A DNA stretch of 42,297 nt, taken from positions 1 to 42,297 of the forward strand of contig CAIRXI010000116.1 in NCBI GenBank assembly GCA_903882525.1, given 5' to 3'. The position numbers were made by a program, and so were the translations under genes. Shown in pieces: positions 9,439 through 17,284 of this stretch; the first letter of the stretch is position 1; the number at the start of each line of letters is the position of its first letter. The DNA comes from an uncultured Pseudomonadota bacterium. Lineage in GTDB: Bacteria; Pseudomonadota; Gammaproteobacteria; Burkholderiales; Methylophilaceae. Below the pieces are notes generated by a model. That model worked only from the letters and a program-made list of their open reading frames with translations. It did no database searches and was not told the origin of the DNA.

Positions 9439-10283
9439 TGCGTAAGCAGTGGAGCGCAGCAACGTTGGCTGAAGCCTATCATTGGGCCTGTATGTCTGAA
9501 CTGCAGGCTTTAAAACCTGGGAATGTTCACATATTTGCCGATGGTCATGGCATGACCATACAGGATTTTTTCAAAAGTGCAGACGCAACTGCGTGGCTAA
9601 TTGCACAAGATCATATCGGTGTAGGCCAACGTATTTATCTTGCAGTTGAAGCCACGCAACAAGCCGTGGGTTTAAATACCAATTTAGGTTTAATCTTATT
9701 ATGTGCCCCGCTTATACATGCAGCCTTGCATGCAAATCATCAGCTCAGCTTTACTGAGAATTTGCAGGCGACATTGGCGCAATTGACGATTGATGATGCG
9801 CGCCTAGTAGCGAGGGCTATTGTCTTGGCACAACCAGCGGGACTGGGAAAAGTGGCGACGCACGATGTGAATGATCAGCCGAATGTTAGCTTATTGGCGT
9901 TGATGGTTGCGGCCCAAGAGCAAGATCGGATTGCCTGGCAATATGCCAATGCCTACCAAGATATATTGGGTTTCGGTTTGGTTCAATACACTACCGCAAT
10001 GTCGCGCTGGGATAATCGGGCGTGGGCTACCTGTGCCCTATATCTAAGTTTTTTGGCCTATCAGCCTGATAGTCACATCGTTAGAAAATACGGCATTAAG
10101 GTGGCGACAGAGGTGATGGTTGAAGCGCAAGCCCTAGAGATAGAGTTTAGTCTTTCCTCAAATCCAAAATTGGTGCAAAAGAAATTAAGAGCTTGGGATG
10201 CCTCTCTCAAAAGCCGAAATTTAAATCCAGGCACTAGCGCAGACTTAACAGTGGCTTGCTTACTAGCCAGTTGTTTGGTCTAA
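9438..10283 (+). CDS. CitG-like protein (Orf7), triphosphoribosyl-dephospho-CoA synthase family
   Basis: This protein of 281 residues belongs to the CitG family. It has LQALKPGNVHIFADGHGM near the N terminus, TNLGLILLCAPL at about residue 80, DVNDQPNVSLLALM, and a C-terminal LNPGTSADLTVACLLA. CitG makes the citrate-lyase prosthetic-group precursor by forming an alpha-ribosidic bond from ATP. No citrate lyase genes are nearby. Instead the gene ends the H4MPT operon, in the orf7 position, where its function is not settled. The ATG at 9438 overlaps the stop of the previous gene (TGATG) and is better than the TTG one codon earlier. A role in placing the alpha-ribosyl group of H4MPT is my inference from the chemistry. 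Confidence 0.82.
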   Translation: MRKQWSAATLAEAYHWACMSELQALKPGNVHIFADGHGMTIQDFFKSADATAWLIAQDHIGVGQRIYLAVEATQQAVGLNTNLGLILLCAPLIHAALHANHQLSFTENLQATLAQLTIDDARLVARAIVLAQPAGLGKVATHDVNDQPNVSLLALMVAAQEQDRIAWQYANAYQDILGFGLVQYTTAMSRWDNRAWATCALYLSFLAYQPDSHIVRKYGIKVATEVMVEAQALEIEFSLSSNPKLVQKKLRAWDASLKSRNLNPGTSADLTVACLLASCLV

Positions 10284-10323
10284 CATCCCGGGTGTTCTTG
10301 CAATTAATAGCATTGGTCGGGTA

Positions 10324-10352
10324 ACGACAGCTCATGAGTTTTAAGATATAAT
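10324..10352 (+). promoter_or_regulatory. Candidate sigma-70 promoter of tal
   Basis: A perfect -10 TATAAT (10347-10352) lies 17 bases after ACGACA (10324-10329), which matches four of six bases of the -35 consensus. This leaves a leader of about 100 bases before tal. The gap after the coenzyme operon supports an independent start of transcription. Confidence 0.5.
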
Positions 10353-10460
10353 GTTGCACTAGATTTTGTATAAGACTTAAGCCAGTCAAATCAATAGCCG
10401 TTTAGCGGTAGTTTGTGCGAAAAGCTTAAGATATATTAGATAATTTTCAGGAGGCGTGTA

Positions 10461-11411
10461 ATGGCAAGTTTATTAGAGCAATTAAAGACCATGACTACAA
10501 TCGTGGCAGATACAGGCGATGTTGATGCAATCAAAAGCGTAAAGCCATATGATGCAACAACCAATCCATCTTTGATATTAAAAGCAAGTCAATTGCCATT
10601 ATATGCACCACTAATTGATGCTGCGATTGCTTATGCAAAAGCACAAGGTGGATCTAAAGAGCAGCAAATCGATAATGCTGCTGATAAATTAGCAGTATCA
10701 ATCGGCCAAGAAATCGTTAAAGAAGTGCCAGGTCGTATTTCAACTGAAGTTGATGCGCGCTTGTCATTCAATACGCCAGCGATGGTAGAAAAAGGTCGTA
10801 AACTAATTAAACTATACAACGATGCTGGCATCACTAATGACCGTGTATTGATCAAATTAGCAGCAACTTGGGAAGGCATTAAAGCCGGTGAAATATTAGA
10901 AAAAGAAGGTATCAATTGTAACTTAACATTGATTTTCGGTTTTGGCCAAGCGCGTGCCTGTGCTGAAGCAGGTGTATTTCTAATTTCACCTTTTGTTGGT
11001 CGTATTTTAGACTGGTATAAAGCAAAAACTGGCGAAACATACACATCAGAAACTGACCCAGGTGTAATTTCTGTTCGTGCAATCTATAAGTTCTACAAAG
11101 AGCATGGCTTTAAAACAGTGGTAATGGGGGCTTCATTCCGTAATATCGGTGAAGTGACAGCATTAGCAGGATGTGATCGTTTAACCATTGCGCCTAATTT
11201 ATTGCAAGATTTAGAAGCGACACAAGGCGATTTGCCTCGCTTACTCGTTGACGGCGGCGTTAAAGCAACTGCACCGGCTAAAATGAGCGAAAGCGAATTC
11301 CGTTTTGCATTAAATGAAGATGCAATGGCTACAGAGAAGCTTTCTGAAGGTATTCGTGGTTTTGTTGTTGATCAAAATAAACTAGAGGCGGCTTTAAGCG
11401 CAAAACTATAA
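10461..11411 (+). CDS. tal: Transaldolase (TalB type)
   Basis: This protein of 316 residues has the TalB-type length. [13 protein letters not shown] lies near the N terminus and [16 protein letters not shown] carries the Schiff-base lysine at residue 132. [18 protein letters not shown] and [12 protein letters not shown] follow. It transfers a dihydroxyacetone unit between sugar phosphates. In the RuMP cycle this regenerates ribulose 5-phosphate, the acceptor for formaldehyde. A near-ideal AGGAGG ribosome site sits 6 bases before the ATG, a TATAAT promoter lies upstream, and a hairpin terminator follows. Together they suggest a highly expressed single-gene unit. hps and phi come next. Confidence 0.97.
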   Translation: MASLLEQLKTMTTIVADTGDVDAIKSVKPYDATTNPSLILKASQLPLYAPLIDAAIAYAKAQGGSKEQQIDNAADKLAVSIGQEIVKEVPGRISTEVDARLSFNTPAMVEKGRKLIKLYNDAGITNDRVLIKLAATWEGIKAGEILEKEGINCNLTLIFGFGQARACAEAGVFLISPFVGRILDWYKAKTGETYTSETDPGVISVRAIYKFYKEHGFKTVVMGASFRNIGEVTALAGCDRLTIAPNLLQDLEATQGDLPRLLVDGGVKATAPAKMSESEFRFALNEDAMATEKLSEGIRGFVVDQNKLEAALSAKL

Positions 11412-11470
11412 TTACCAATTATTTTGTAATAAAACGGTAATCTAGCAGTATTAGAATTGACATATATTAG

Positions 11471-11502
11471 CTGGGCATTTACTATAAGTGTCCAGTTTTT
11501 TT
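11471..11502 (+). terminator. Intrinsic terminator of tal
   Basis: A 10-pair stem (CTGGGCATTT with AAGTGTCCAG, two G-T pairs) closes a 5-base loop and is followed by seven T. It ends tal transcription about 60 bases after the stop. Confidence 0.75.
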
Positions 11503-11548
11503 GTAGTATTGGAAATTGTAGGCGCTGCAATAAAAAGTGCTTTAAATT

Positions 11549-11576
11549 TTCACTAAAATAGCAATAAATCTGTAAT
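11549..11576 (+). promoter_or_regulatory. Weak candidate promoter of hps
   Basis: TTCACT (11549-11554) and TGTAAT (11571-11576) are spaced 16 bases apart, just downstream of the tal terminator. A promoter is required here because hps follows a terminator. These boxes are only the best match I could find. Confidence 0.3.
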
Positions 11577-11605
11577 ACCCTAATAATTATTTATCGGAGA
11601 GCACC

Positions 11606-12238
11606 ATGGCATTAACTCAAATGGCATTAGATTCATTAGATTTTGACGGTACAGTTGCTTTAGCAGCATTAGTAGCGCCTCATGTAGACATTCTTGAAAT
11701 CGGTACACCATGCATTAAGCATAACGGTGTTAAATTACTTGAAGTTTTACGCGCTAAATTCCCAAACAACAAAATCTTAGTTGACTTAAAAACTATGGAT
11801 GCTGGTTTCTACGAAGCTGAGCCATTCTACAAAGCTGGTGCAGATATCTGTACAGTTTTAGGTTGCGCTGACATTGGTACTATCAAAGGTGTAATTGATG
11901 TTGCTAACAAATACGGCAAAAAAGCTCAAGTTGATTTGATCAACGTTGCTGATAAAGCTGCTAAAACTAAAGAAGTTGTTGCTGCTGGCGCTCACATCAT
12001 TGGCGTTCACACTGGTTTAGATCAACAAGCTGCTGGTCAAACACCATTTGCTGACTTAGCTTTAGTTGCTGCTTTAGGTTTAAAAGTAGAAATCTCAGTT
12101 GCTGGTGGCGTTAAAGCTTCTACAGCTGCTCAAGTACGTGATGCTGGCGCAACTATCATTGTTGCTGGTGCTGCTATCTACGGTGCTGCTGATCCTGCTG
12201 CTTCTGCTGCAGAAATCACTGCTATCGCTCACGCTTAA
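11606..12238 (+). CDS. hps: 3-hexulose-6-phosphate synthase
   Basis: This protein of 210 residues is of the orotidine-decarboxylase/KGPDC barrel superfamily, with the Hps active-site strands DLKTMDAG, ADICTVLG, VDLINV and the phosphate-binding SVAGGVK. It condenses formaldehyde with ribulose 5-phosphate to hexulose 6-phosphate, the entry step of the RuMP cycle. The ATG at 11606 has a GGAGA ribosome site 5 bases upstream. Codon use is strikingly biased, with long runs of GCT alanine codons, unlike neighbouring genes. This is expected for one of the most abundant proteins of a methylotroph. A strong terminator follows before phi. Confidence 0.97.
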   Translation: MALTQMALDSLDFDGTVALAALVAPHVDILEIGTPCIKHNGVKLLEVLRAKFPNNKILVDLKTMDAGFYEAEPFYKAGADICTVLGCADIGTIKGVIDVANKYGKKAQVDLINVADKAAKTKEVVAAGAHIIGVHTGLDQQAAGQTPFADLALVAALGLKVEISVAGGVKASTAAQVRDAGATIIVAGAAIYGAADPAASAAEITAIAHA

Positions 12239-12282
12239 GTTAAGCGATTTCAATAAGTAATTATTGAGATGAGTAATAAAAG

Positions 12283-12316
12283 AATCCTGACTCAGTAATG
12301 AGTCGGGATTTTTTTT
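12283..12316 (+). terminator. Strong intrinsic terminator between hps and phi
   Basis: A 12-pair stem (12283-12294 with 12299-12310, one G-T pair) with loop GTAA runs into eight T. It separates hps from phi and should reduce readthrough. Confidence 0.88.
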
Positions 12317-12355
12317 GATATTATTCAATCGTTGCCCACTATTAAAGGAAACATC

Positions 12356-12892
12356 ATGGATCATCAAAAACTAATTCTTGATAGACTAACTACTATCTTG
12401 TCTGAAACAGATAACAGCAATGCAGCTAAATTAATTAAGCTGGTTGATGGCGCAGGTCGTATTTTTGTTGGCGGAGCTGGTCGTTCAGGCTTGGTTTCAC
12501 GTTTTTTTGCTATGCGTTTAGTGCACAGTGGATACAAAGTTAGCATGGTCGGCGAAATTGTTACACCTAGCATTCAAGCTGGTGATTTATTCGTTGTCAT
12601 TTCAGGTTCTGGCGGTACAGAAACACTAATGCCTTTGCTTAAGAAAGCTAAATCTATGGGCGCAAAAATCGCTGTTATTTCAATGAAAGCCAAATCTGCA
12701 ATGTCAGAGTTGTCTGATTTGAATGTACAAATCGGTAATGACAATAGCTTTCCAGCTACGATTGGTATGCCAATGGGTTCACAGTTTGAATTGTCAACAT
12801 TGGTGTTCTTAGAGGCGGCGATTGCTGACATCATGGCAGCTAAAGGCTTAACCGAAGAAGGTATGCGCGCAATTCATGCCAACTTAGAGTAA
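12356..12892 (+). CDS. phi: 6-phospho-3-hexuloisomerase
   Basis: This protein of 178 residues is a single SIS (sugar isomerase) domain with RIFVGGAGRSGLVSRFFAMR, the SIS core VVISGSGGTETLM and the closing MPMGSQFELSTLVFLE. It isomerises hexulose 6-phosphate to fructose 6-phosphate, the second RuMP step, completing formaldehyde fixation begun by Hps. The ATG at 12356 is chosen because AAAGGAA lies just upstream. An upstream in-frame TTG at 12332 lacks a ribosome site and lies close to the hps terminator. Only about 40 bases separate that terminator from the ATG. phi may therefore depend on readthrough from hps. Its own terminator follows at 12911. Confidence 0.96.
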   Translation: MDHQKLILDRLTTILSETDNSNAAKLIKLVDGAGRIFVGGAGRSGLVSRFFAMRLVHSGYKVSMVGEIVTPSIQAGDLFVVISGSGGTETLMPLLKKAKSMGAKIAVISMKAKSAMSELSDLNVQIGNDNSFPATIGMPMGSQFELSTLVFLEAAIADIMAAKGLTEEGMRAIHANLE

Positions 12893-12910
12893 TTGGTACT
12901 GTAGTCAATC

Positions 12911-12945
12911 AACCCCTAGCCAATATTGATTGGCTAGGGGTTTTT
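12911..12945 (+). terminator. Intrinsic terminator of phi
   Basis: A perfect 14-pair stem (12911-12924 with 12929-12942) with a 4-base loop leads into a T run on the plus strand. The minus strand lacks a T run after the stem, so it is probably one-directional. Confidence 0.88.
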
Positions 12946-13041
12946 CTTTAGCATCCCCGCCTTTATGCCTCTGATGCACAATATTATTATATTAATAATT
13001 TTAGATTTACTTCTTCAAGATGCAAGTCCGTAAAACAGTGA

Positions 13042-13722
13042 CTAACTGGGGTTTAGATTTCCATTATGTAATGCTGTAGCTACTAGGGCTCCGCTAATGG
13101 ATAGGGTTGCAAGTTGTTCTAAGTCTGCGTTATGTCTAATGCCTCCAGCTGCAAAAATCTGCTTATTGCCGGCTTGCTGCTTAATGACTTCTAAGCGTTG
13201 AGTGGCTGGTCCCTGTTCGCTGCCAACCTGCTTTAATTCCATGACGATGATTTTATCAGGCCAATAATTGGTTTGAATTTCTAACTCTGGGTAGCCTACA
13301 AAGCCGTTTTGATTAAAGTCGAGTGATAGGACGAACTTCCCAGCTAAATTTTCCCTGATAGCAATGAAGTCAGTGGCTGTCGTGATGTTTTCGCTACCGA
13401 TGACGTGGGTTAAGTTTAATGATTTCCAAGTACTGAGCGCCTCGACATTGCTAATGCCCGCATCCAGCCATATTTCTAGGTCTGGATAGTGCGCTTGAAT
13501 CTGCAGAATTATATCTAAATGATGACCTAACCCCTTAATTGCATCAAGGTCGGCAATATAGAGCCGCTTGAATGGGTATAATTCCAAAAGAGCCTCGACG
13601 ATAGCGCTTGGCGCGCTGGATTTACATAAAATTGACTGTACAGGCAAATAATGCTGTCGAAGCCCTAAGCGCGCATGCACGACATGACCATGCATTAAAT
13701 CTATGACGGGAATGATTTCCAT
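13042..13722 (-). CDS. HisA/HisF-related TIM-barrel protein, probable H4MPT/methylofuran biosynthesis
   Basis: This protein of 226 residues resembles HisA. It begins EIIPVIDLMHGHVVHARLG, with the first catalytic aspartate in IDL, and has a second in LSLDFNQNG. Phosphate-binding turns are DAGISN, FAAGGIR and ALVATALHNG. No histidine genes are near. A HisA/HisF-related family is known from methanogens and H4MPT-using bacteria beside coenzyme genes, and this protein fits it. Its reaction is not established to my knowledge. It is transcribed away from the Orf17-like gene, with only about 25 bases between the two likely starts. A true HisA is less likely because the length and C-terminal region differ, but this is not excluded. 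Confidence 0.75.
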   Translation of the reverse strand: MEIIPVIDLMHGHVVHARLGLRQHYLPVQSILCKSSAPSAIVEALLELYPFKRLYIADLDAIKGLGHHLDIILQIQAHYPDLEIWLDAGISNVEALSTWKSLNLTHVIGSENITTATDFIAIRENLAGKFVLSLDFNQNGFVGYPELEIQTNYWPDKIIVMELKQVGSEQGPATQRLEVIKQQAGNKQIFAAGGIRHNADLEQLATLSISGALVATALHNGNLNPS

Positions 13723-13747
13723 TTTTCAGGTGCTTTGTGAGACTTTT

Positions 13748-14776
13748 TTGAAGATACTGTTGTTAGAATATATCACAGCTGGAGGTTTAAACAGCAAGCC
13801 ACTGCCAGCGTCACTATTACGCGAAGGACTCTTAATGCGCGAGGCATTGATTGCAGACCTGAACGCACTCGATAACATTGAAATTGTCACCACGATTGAC
13901 GCTAGATTAGACGCAAGTCATCTAACTGCAGCATCTACGTTAGCTATTGATGCCAGCGCCAACCCTTTTGAAATATGGCAAGTGCTCATCAAGACCTGTG
14001 ATGCTGCGCTTATTGTAGCGCCCGAATGCGATGGTATATTAAGCAAGCTAACGCACATGGTAGAAGTTAGTGGGGTTGTAAATTTAGGTTGTGCTCAATC
14101 TTCTGTGGATATTGCTAGTAATAAATATCACACTTTTATTGCCTTGAAGTCCGCTGGAATTATGACTATTCCCACTATGATGGCAGATGAATTTCTAACA
14201 CTAGGATTCAATGATACATTGTCATGGCAAGGCGATTATGTGCTAAAGCCAATTGATGGTGCTGGATGTGAGCAGACTATGTTATTTAAGAGCCAAGCTT
14301 CAGTGCACGACTGGTTAAGCCAAAATAATTGTCAAAATCAGGGTTATATCGTTCAGCCTTTTCAAGAAGGAACTCCGGCCAGTATGTCAATGCTATGCCG
14401 TGATGGCCAAGTCTGGCTTTTAAGTTGTAATCAGCAAAATATGGTCATGACAGAGTCGCAACATCTGAAACTCGTAGGCGTGATTGTTAATGGATTAAGT
14501 GAGAAACGTGCTGACTTTGAACGATTGTCCGACCGAATTGCCTTGGCGATGCCGACGCTTAATGGCTACGTAGGCGTTGACGTGATATTGAATGAGAATG
14601 AGTTTATTGTGGTGGAAATTAACCCTAGAATTACCACCAGTTACATTGCGTTAAGTGAGTCTTTGGGGTGTAATCCAATGCGCATGATGTTAGATTTGGC
14701 TGATGCAAAGACGTTGGCATTTACTTTACCTAACAACATGTCGCATAAGTCCGTGAACCTGAGTTTAAATGAATAA
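13748..14776 (+). CDS. ATP-grasp ligase of the Orf17/MfnD type
   Basis: This ATP-grasp protein starts at the TTG 13748 as MKILLLEYITAGGLNSKPLP. That opening resembles archaeal tyramine-glutamate ligase relatives. GDYVLKPIDGAGCEQTML contributes to ATP binding and FIVVEINPRITTSYIALSE to metal binding. In Methylorubrum extorquens orf17 is essential for methylofuran. By family it should join the first glutamate to tyrosine or tyramine. The longer frame from the ATG at 13703 would overlap the divergent HisA-like gene and adds residues with no match to the fold. It overlaps the next gene by 8 bases. Orf17 identity is inferred from sequence type and context. Confidence 0.75.
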   Translation: MKILLLEYITAGGLNSKPLPASLLREGLLMREALIADLNALDNIEIVTTIDARLDASHLTAASTLAIDASANPFEIWQVLIKTCDAALIVAPECDGILSKLTHMVEVSGVVNLGCAQSSVDIASNKYHTFIALKSAGIMTIPTMMADEFLTLGFNDTLSWQGDYVLKPIDGAGCEQTMLFKSQASVHDWLSQNNCQNQGYIVQPFQEGTPASMSMLCRDGQVWLLSCNQQNMVMTESQHLKLVGVIVNGLSEKRADFERLSDRIALAMPTLNGYVGVDVILNENEFIVVEINPRITTSYIALSESLGCNPMRMMLDLADAKTLAFTLPNNMSHKSVNLSLNE

Positions 14777-15881
14777 ATCAACCCAATTTAACCGTACGAT
14801 AGGCTGGGATGTTGGTGGAGCCCACCTTAAAGCTGCGCTGCTTGATACCAATGGTGCGCTGTTGCAAGTGCTACAAGTGCCGTGTGCGTTATGGCGAGGT
14901 TTACCTGAATTAGATGCCGCAATAGATATGGTACTCAATCATTTTGAGGTAAAAACTGCATTACATGCGATTACCATGACAGGTGAACTGGTCGATATAT
15001 TTGCTAATCGTGAGGCGGGAGTAAACGCTATTAGTGCTTTGATGGATGCAAAATTAAACGGTGTTAAACTATTTTTTAGTGGCGCCAGAACCCTCGCTGA
15101 TTCTTCATGCTTTTTAATATTGTCTGAGGTATCTCAATCTTGGCACAGTATTGCTTCTGCAAACTGGCTGGCCAGCGCTTATTTTAGCGCGCATCGGTTA
15201 CAAACCTTAAAAAATTGTAATTATGCTTTATTGGTTGATATTGGAAGTACCACCACTGATTTTGTGCCGATAATCAATGGTCAGCCATCTTGCTTAGGTT
15301 TTACTGACGCGACACGTATGCAATTTGAGGAGCTCGTTTATACTGGTGTTATTCGGACTCCACTGATGGCGCTAGCGCAACAAATAAGTTTTAACCTTGG
15401 TGCTACCAGCGTTGCCGCTGAATTTTTTGCAACTAGCGGGGATGTTTATCGATTAACAGGGGATTTGTTAGTGGCTGATGACATGGCAGAAACCGCGGAC
15501 GGCAAAGATAAATCCATATTCTCAAGCGCTAGGCGTATTGCGCGTATGGTTGGCCATGATGTTGAAGACGCTGATATGATCACTTGGAATCGACTTGCAG
15601 AAGCATTTAAAGAAAAACAGATTGAACGCTTAACTGAGGTGACAATGGTGCATCTAGACCGCATTGCTAACACTAGTAATGGGCGAGAAATTAGCATTAT
15701 CGGCGCTGGCGTAGGCCGTTTCTTGGTGAAACAAATCGCAGAAAAAATGCACCTCACTTATTTGGATGTCAGTGATTTGTTTAATTGCAATATAACGAAC
15801 GCTCAGCATTCCCAAGCAAGCGTTTGCTTGCCTGCGTATGCGATTGCCTGCCTAATTTATCAGCATGAGATTGCTGCATGA
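14769..15881 (+). CDS. H4MPT-linked C1 pathway protein, hydantoinase/oxoprolinase-like (MfnF-like)
   Basis: This protein of 370 residues has an actin-like ATPase fold. The first phosphate loop is GWDVGGAHLKAALLD and the second is ALLVDIGSTTTDFVPI at about residue 155. A C-terminal SIIGAGVGRFLVKQIAE completes the fold. It belongs to the hydantoinase/oxoprolinase-related family found only with H4MPT-linked C1 transfer. The archaeal member MfnF joins the activated furan to gamma-glutamyl-tyramine in methanofuran synthesis. The same step in methylofuran synthesis is likely here, with the kinase two genes downstream supplying the activated furan. Its ATG overlaps the preceding stop, and its TGA overlaps the pabB ATG. 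Confidence 0.82.
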   Translation: MNKSTQFNRTIGWDVGGAHLKAALLDTNGALLQVLQVPCALWRGLPELDAAIDMVLNHFEVKTALHAITMTGELVDIFANREAGVNAISALMDAKLNGVKLFFSGARTLADSSCFLILSEVSQSWHSIASANWLASAYFSAHRLQTLKNCNYALLVDIGSTTTDFVPIINGQPSCLGFTDATRMQFEELVYTGVIRTPLMALAQQISFNLGATSVAAEFFATSGDVYRLTGDLLVADDMAETADGKDKSIFSSARRIARMVGHDVEDADMITWNRLAEAFKEKQIERLTEVTMVHLDRIANTSNGREISIIGAGVGRFLVKQIAEKMHLTYLDVSDLFNCNITNAQHSQASVCLPAYAIACLIYQHEIAA

Positions 15882-17281
15882 GTTTTCTAAAATACCCCTT
15901 AAATTACCAGCCAGATAGTGTGCAGCTATTTGAACGTTTACGTCATCGGCCGTGGGCAATTTGGCTCGATAGTGGTCAACCAAATGGCCAATACGGGCGC
16001 TATGACATTTTGGTTGCTGATCCATTTATCACGATCACTACCAGAGAAACTTGCTTGGCTCAGCTCCCGAATGCATACACAGAAATTATGCAAGATGGCA
16101 AAGTGAGCTTGAGTGCTGAAGATCCATTTGTGATTCTTAATCGCCTGCTCGCCCCCTATCAGGTAGCGCAAACTTCGCTACCCTTTAGCGGAGGTGCGCT
16201 TGGATACTTTGGCTACGACTTAGGGAGAAAAGTTGAGGCTGTACTTAGTCACCCCATAGACCAAGCTGTATTGCCAGACATGATGGTGGGCATCTATGAT
16301 TGGGCAGTGGTGGTTGATCATCGGGAAAAAACTGCTTGTTTGGTTTCACACGGATTTCATCCTGAAACCCGCAATCAATGGGCAGAGTTATGCGCCTTAT
16401 TTGATGAGCCAGCAGTTGAGGTAAGTAGTTATTTTGCACTCACGTCCCCTATACGCAGCAATATGAATTTTGAGGAATACGCGCAGGCGTTTCATCAGGT
16501 TAAACACTATATTACTGAAGGTGACTGCTACCAAGTCAATCTAGCGCAACGATTTTCAGCGCAGGCTAAAGGTGATGGTTGGCTGGCATATCTAAAACTA
16601 CGGCAAATAAGCCCAGCGCCATTTATGGCTTATATGAATTTTGGTGCTATGCAGGTGCTTTCTGGCTCTCCTGAGCGATTTTTACAAGTGGTGGCTAACC
16701 ATGTAGAAACACGCCCGATTAAGGGCACACGCCCACGCTCTAAAGATGCTGTGCAAGATCAGCATTATGCTGCAGCGCTGCAAGCCAGTGTTAAAGATAA
16801 AGCGGAAAATCTGATGATTGTAGATTTATTGCGGAACGATATTAGCAAAAACTGCAAAACTGGATCGGTGAAAGCGGATAAGTTATTTCAGTTACAAAGC
16901 TTTGCCAATGTGCACCATTTGGTCAGTTTTGTGAGCGGTGTGTTGGAAGCGGGTAAAACAGCTATAGATTTACTGCGCGGTTGCTTTCCAGGCGGCTCTA
17001 TTACTGGAGCACCCAAATTAAGAGCGATGCAAATTATTGATGAATTAGAACCTAATCGACGGGGTGTTTATTGTGGCGCCATCGGCTATATCGGTTTTGA
17101 CGGTAATATGGACACCAATATAGCCATACGCACAGCAGTGTATGCCAATGGCGAAATCAGCTTTTATGCTGGTGGTGGCATTGTGGCTGACTCCGTACTA
17201 GATAAAGAATATGCTGAGACTTTGGATAAAGCCTCTAGCCTACTTGCGAGTTTGCAGTTTTTTCAAACGGATCAGGGTTAA
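15878..17281 (+). CDS. pabB: Aminodeoxychorismate synthase component I
   Basis: This protein of 467 residues is in the chorismate-binding family. The motif PIKGTRPRSK has lysine at residue 282, the nucleophile that separates PabB from anthranilate synthase, where the position is alanine. DLLRNDISKNC, GCFPGGSITGAPKLRAMQII and a closing YAGGGIVADS block follow. It converts chorismate plus ammonia to aminodeoxychorismate, the precursor of p-aminobenzoate. The ATG overlaps the previous stop by 4 bases, locking it into the coenzyme operon. It probably feeds both folate and the beta-RFAP synthase reaction of H4MPT. No pabA or pabC is present here. Confidence 0.93.
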   Translation: MSFLKYPLNYQPDSVQLFERLRHRPWAIWLDSGQPNGQYGRYDILVADPFITITTRETCLAQLPNAYTEIMQDGKVSLSAEDPFVILNRLLAPYQVAQTSLPFSGGALGYFGYDLGRKVEAVLSHPIDQAVLPDMMVGIYDWAVVVDHREKTACLVSHGFHPETRNQWAELCALFDEPAVEVSSYFALTSPIRSNMNFEEYAQAFHQVKHYITEGDCYQVNLAQRFSAQAKGDGWLAYLKLRQISPAPFMAYMNFGAMQVLSGSPERFLQVVANHVETRPIKGTRPRSKDAVQDQHYAAALQASVKDKAENLMIVDLLRNDISKNCKTGSVKADKLFQLQSFANVHHLVSFVSGVLEAGKTAIDLLRGCFPGGSITGAPKLRAMQIIDELEPNRRGVYCGAIGYIGFDGNMDTNIAIRTAVYANGEISFYAGGGIVADSVLDKEYAETLDKASSLLASLQFFQTDQG

Positions 17282-17284
17282 GCG

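Noticed and set aside
9438-10283. Orf7 as a citrate lyase accessory gene (citG)
   Set aside because: No citC, citD, citE, citF or citX is present; the gene is embedded in an H4MPT operon.
11457-11485. TTGACA-N17-TACTAT as the hps promoter
   Set aside because: The -10 part lies inside the tal terminator hairpin (11471-11502). A transcript from it would start within or just before the T run, so the match is probably coincidental.
12332-12355. TTG start for phi
   Set aside because: It has no ribosome site and is close to the hps terminator; the ATG at 12356 has AAAGGAA upstream.
13703-13747. ATG 13703 as the start of the Orf17-like gene
   Set aside because: It would overlap the divergent HisA-like gene, and the added residues do not match the expected beta-strand start MKILLLEY.
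15878-17281. Anthranilate synthase component I (trpE)
   Set aside because: The motif is PIKGT with lysine 282, characteristic of aminodeoxychorismate synthase, and no tryptophan genes are near.
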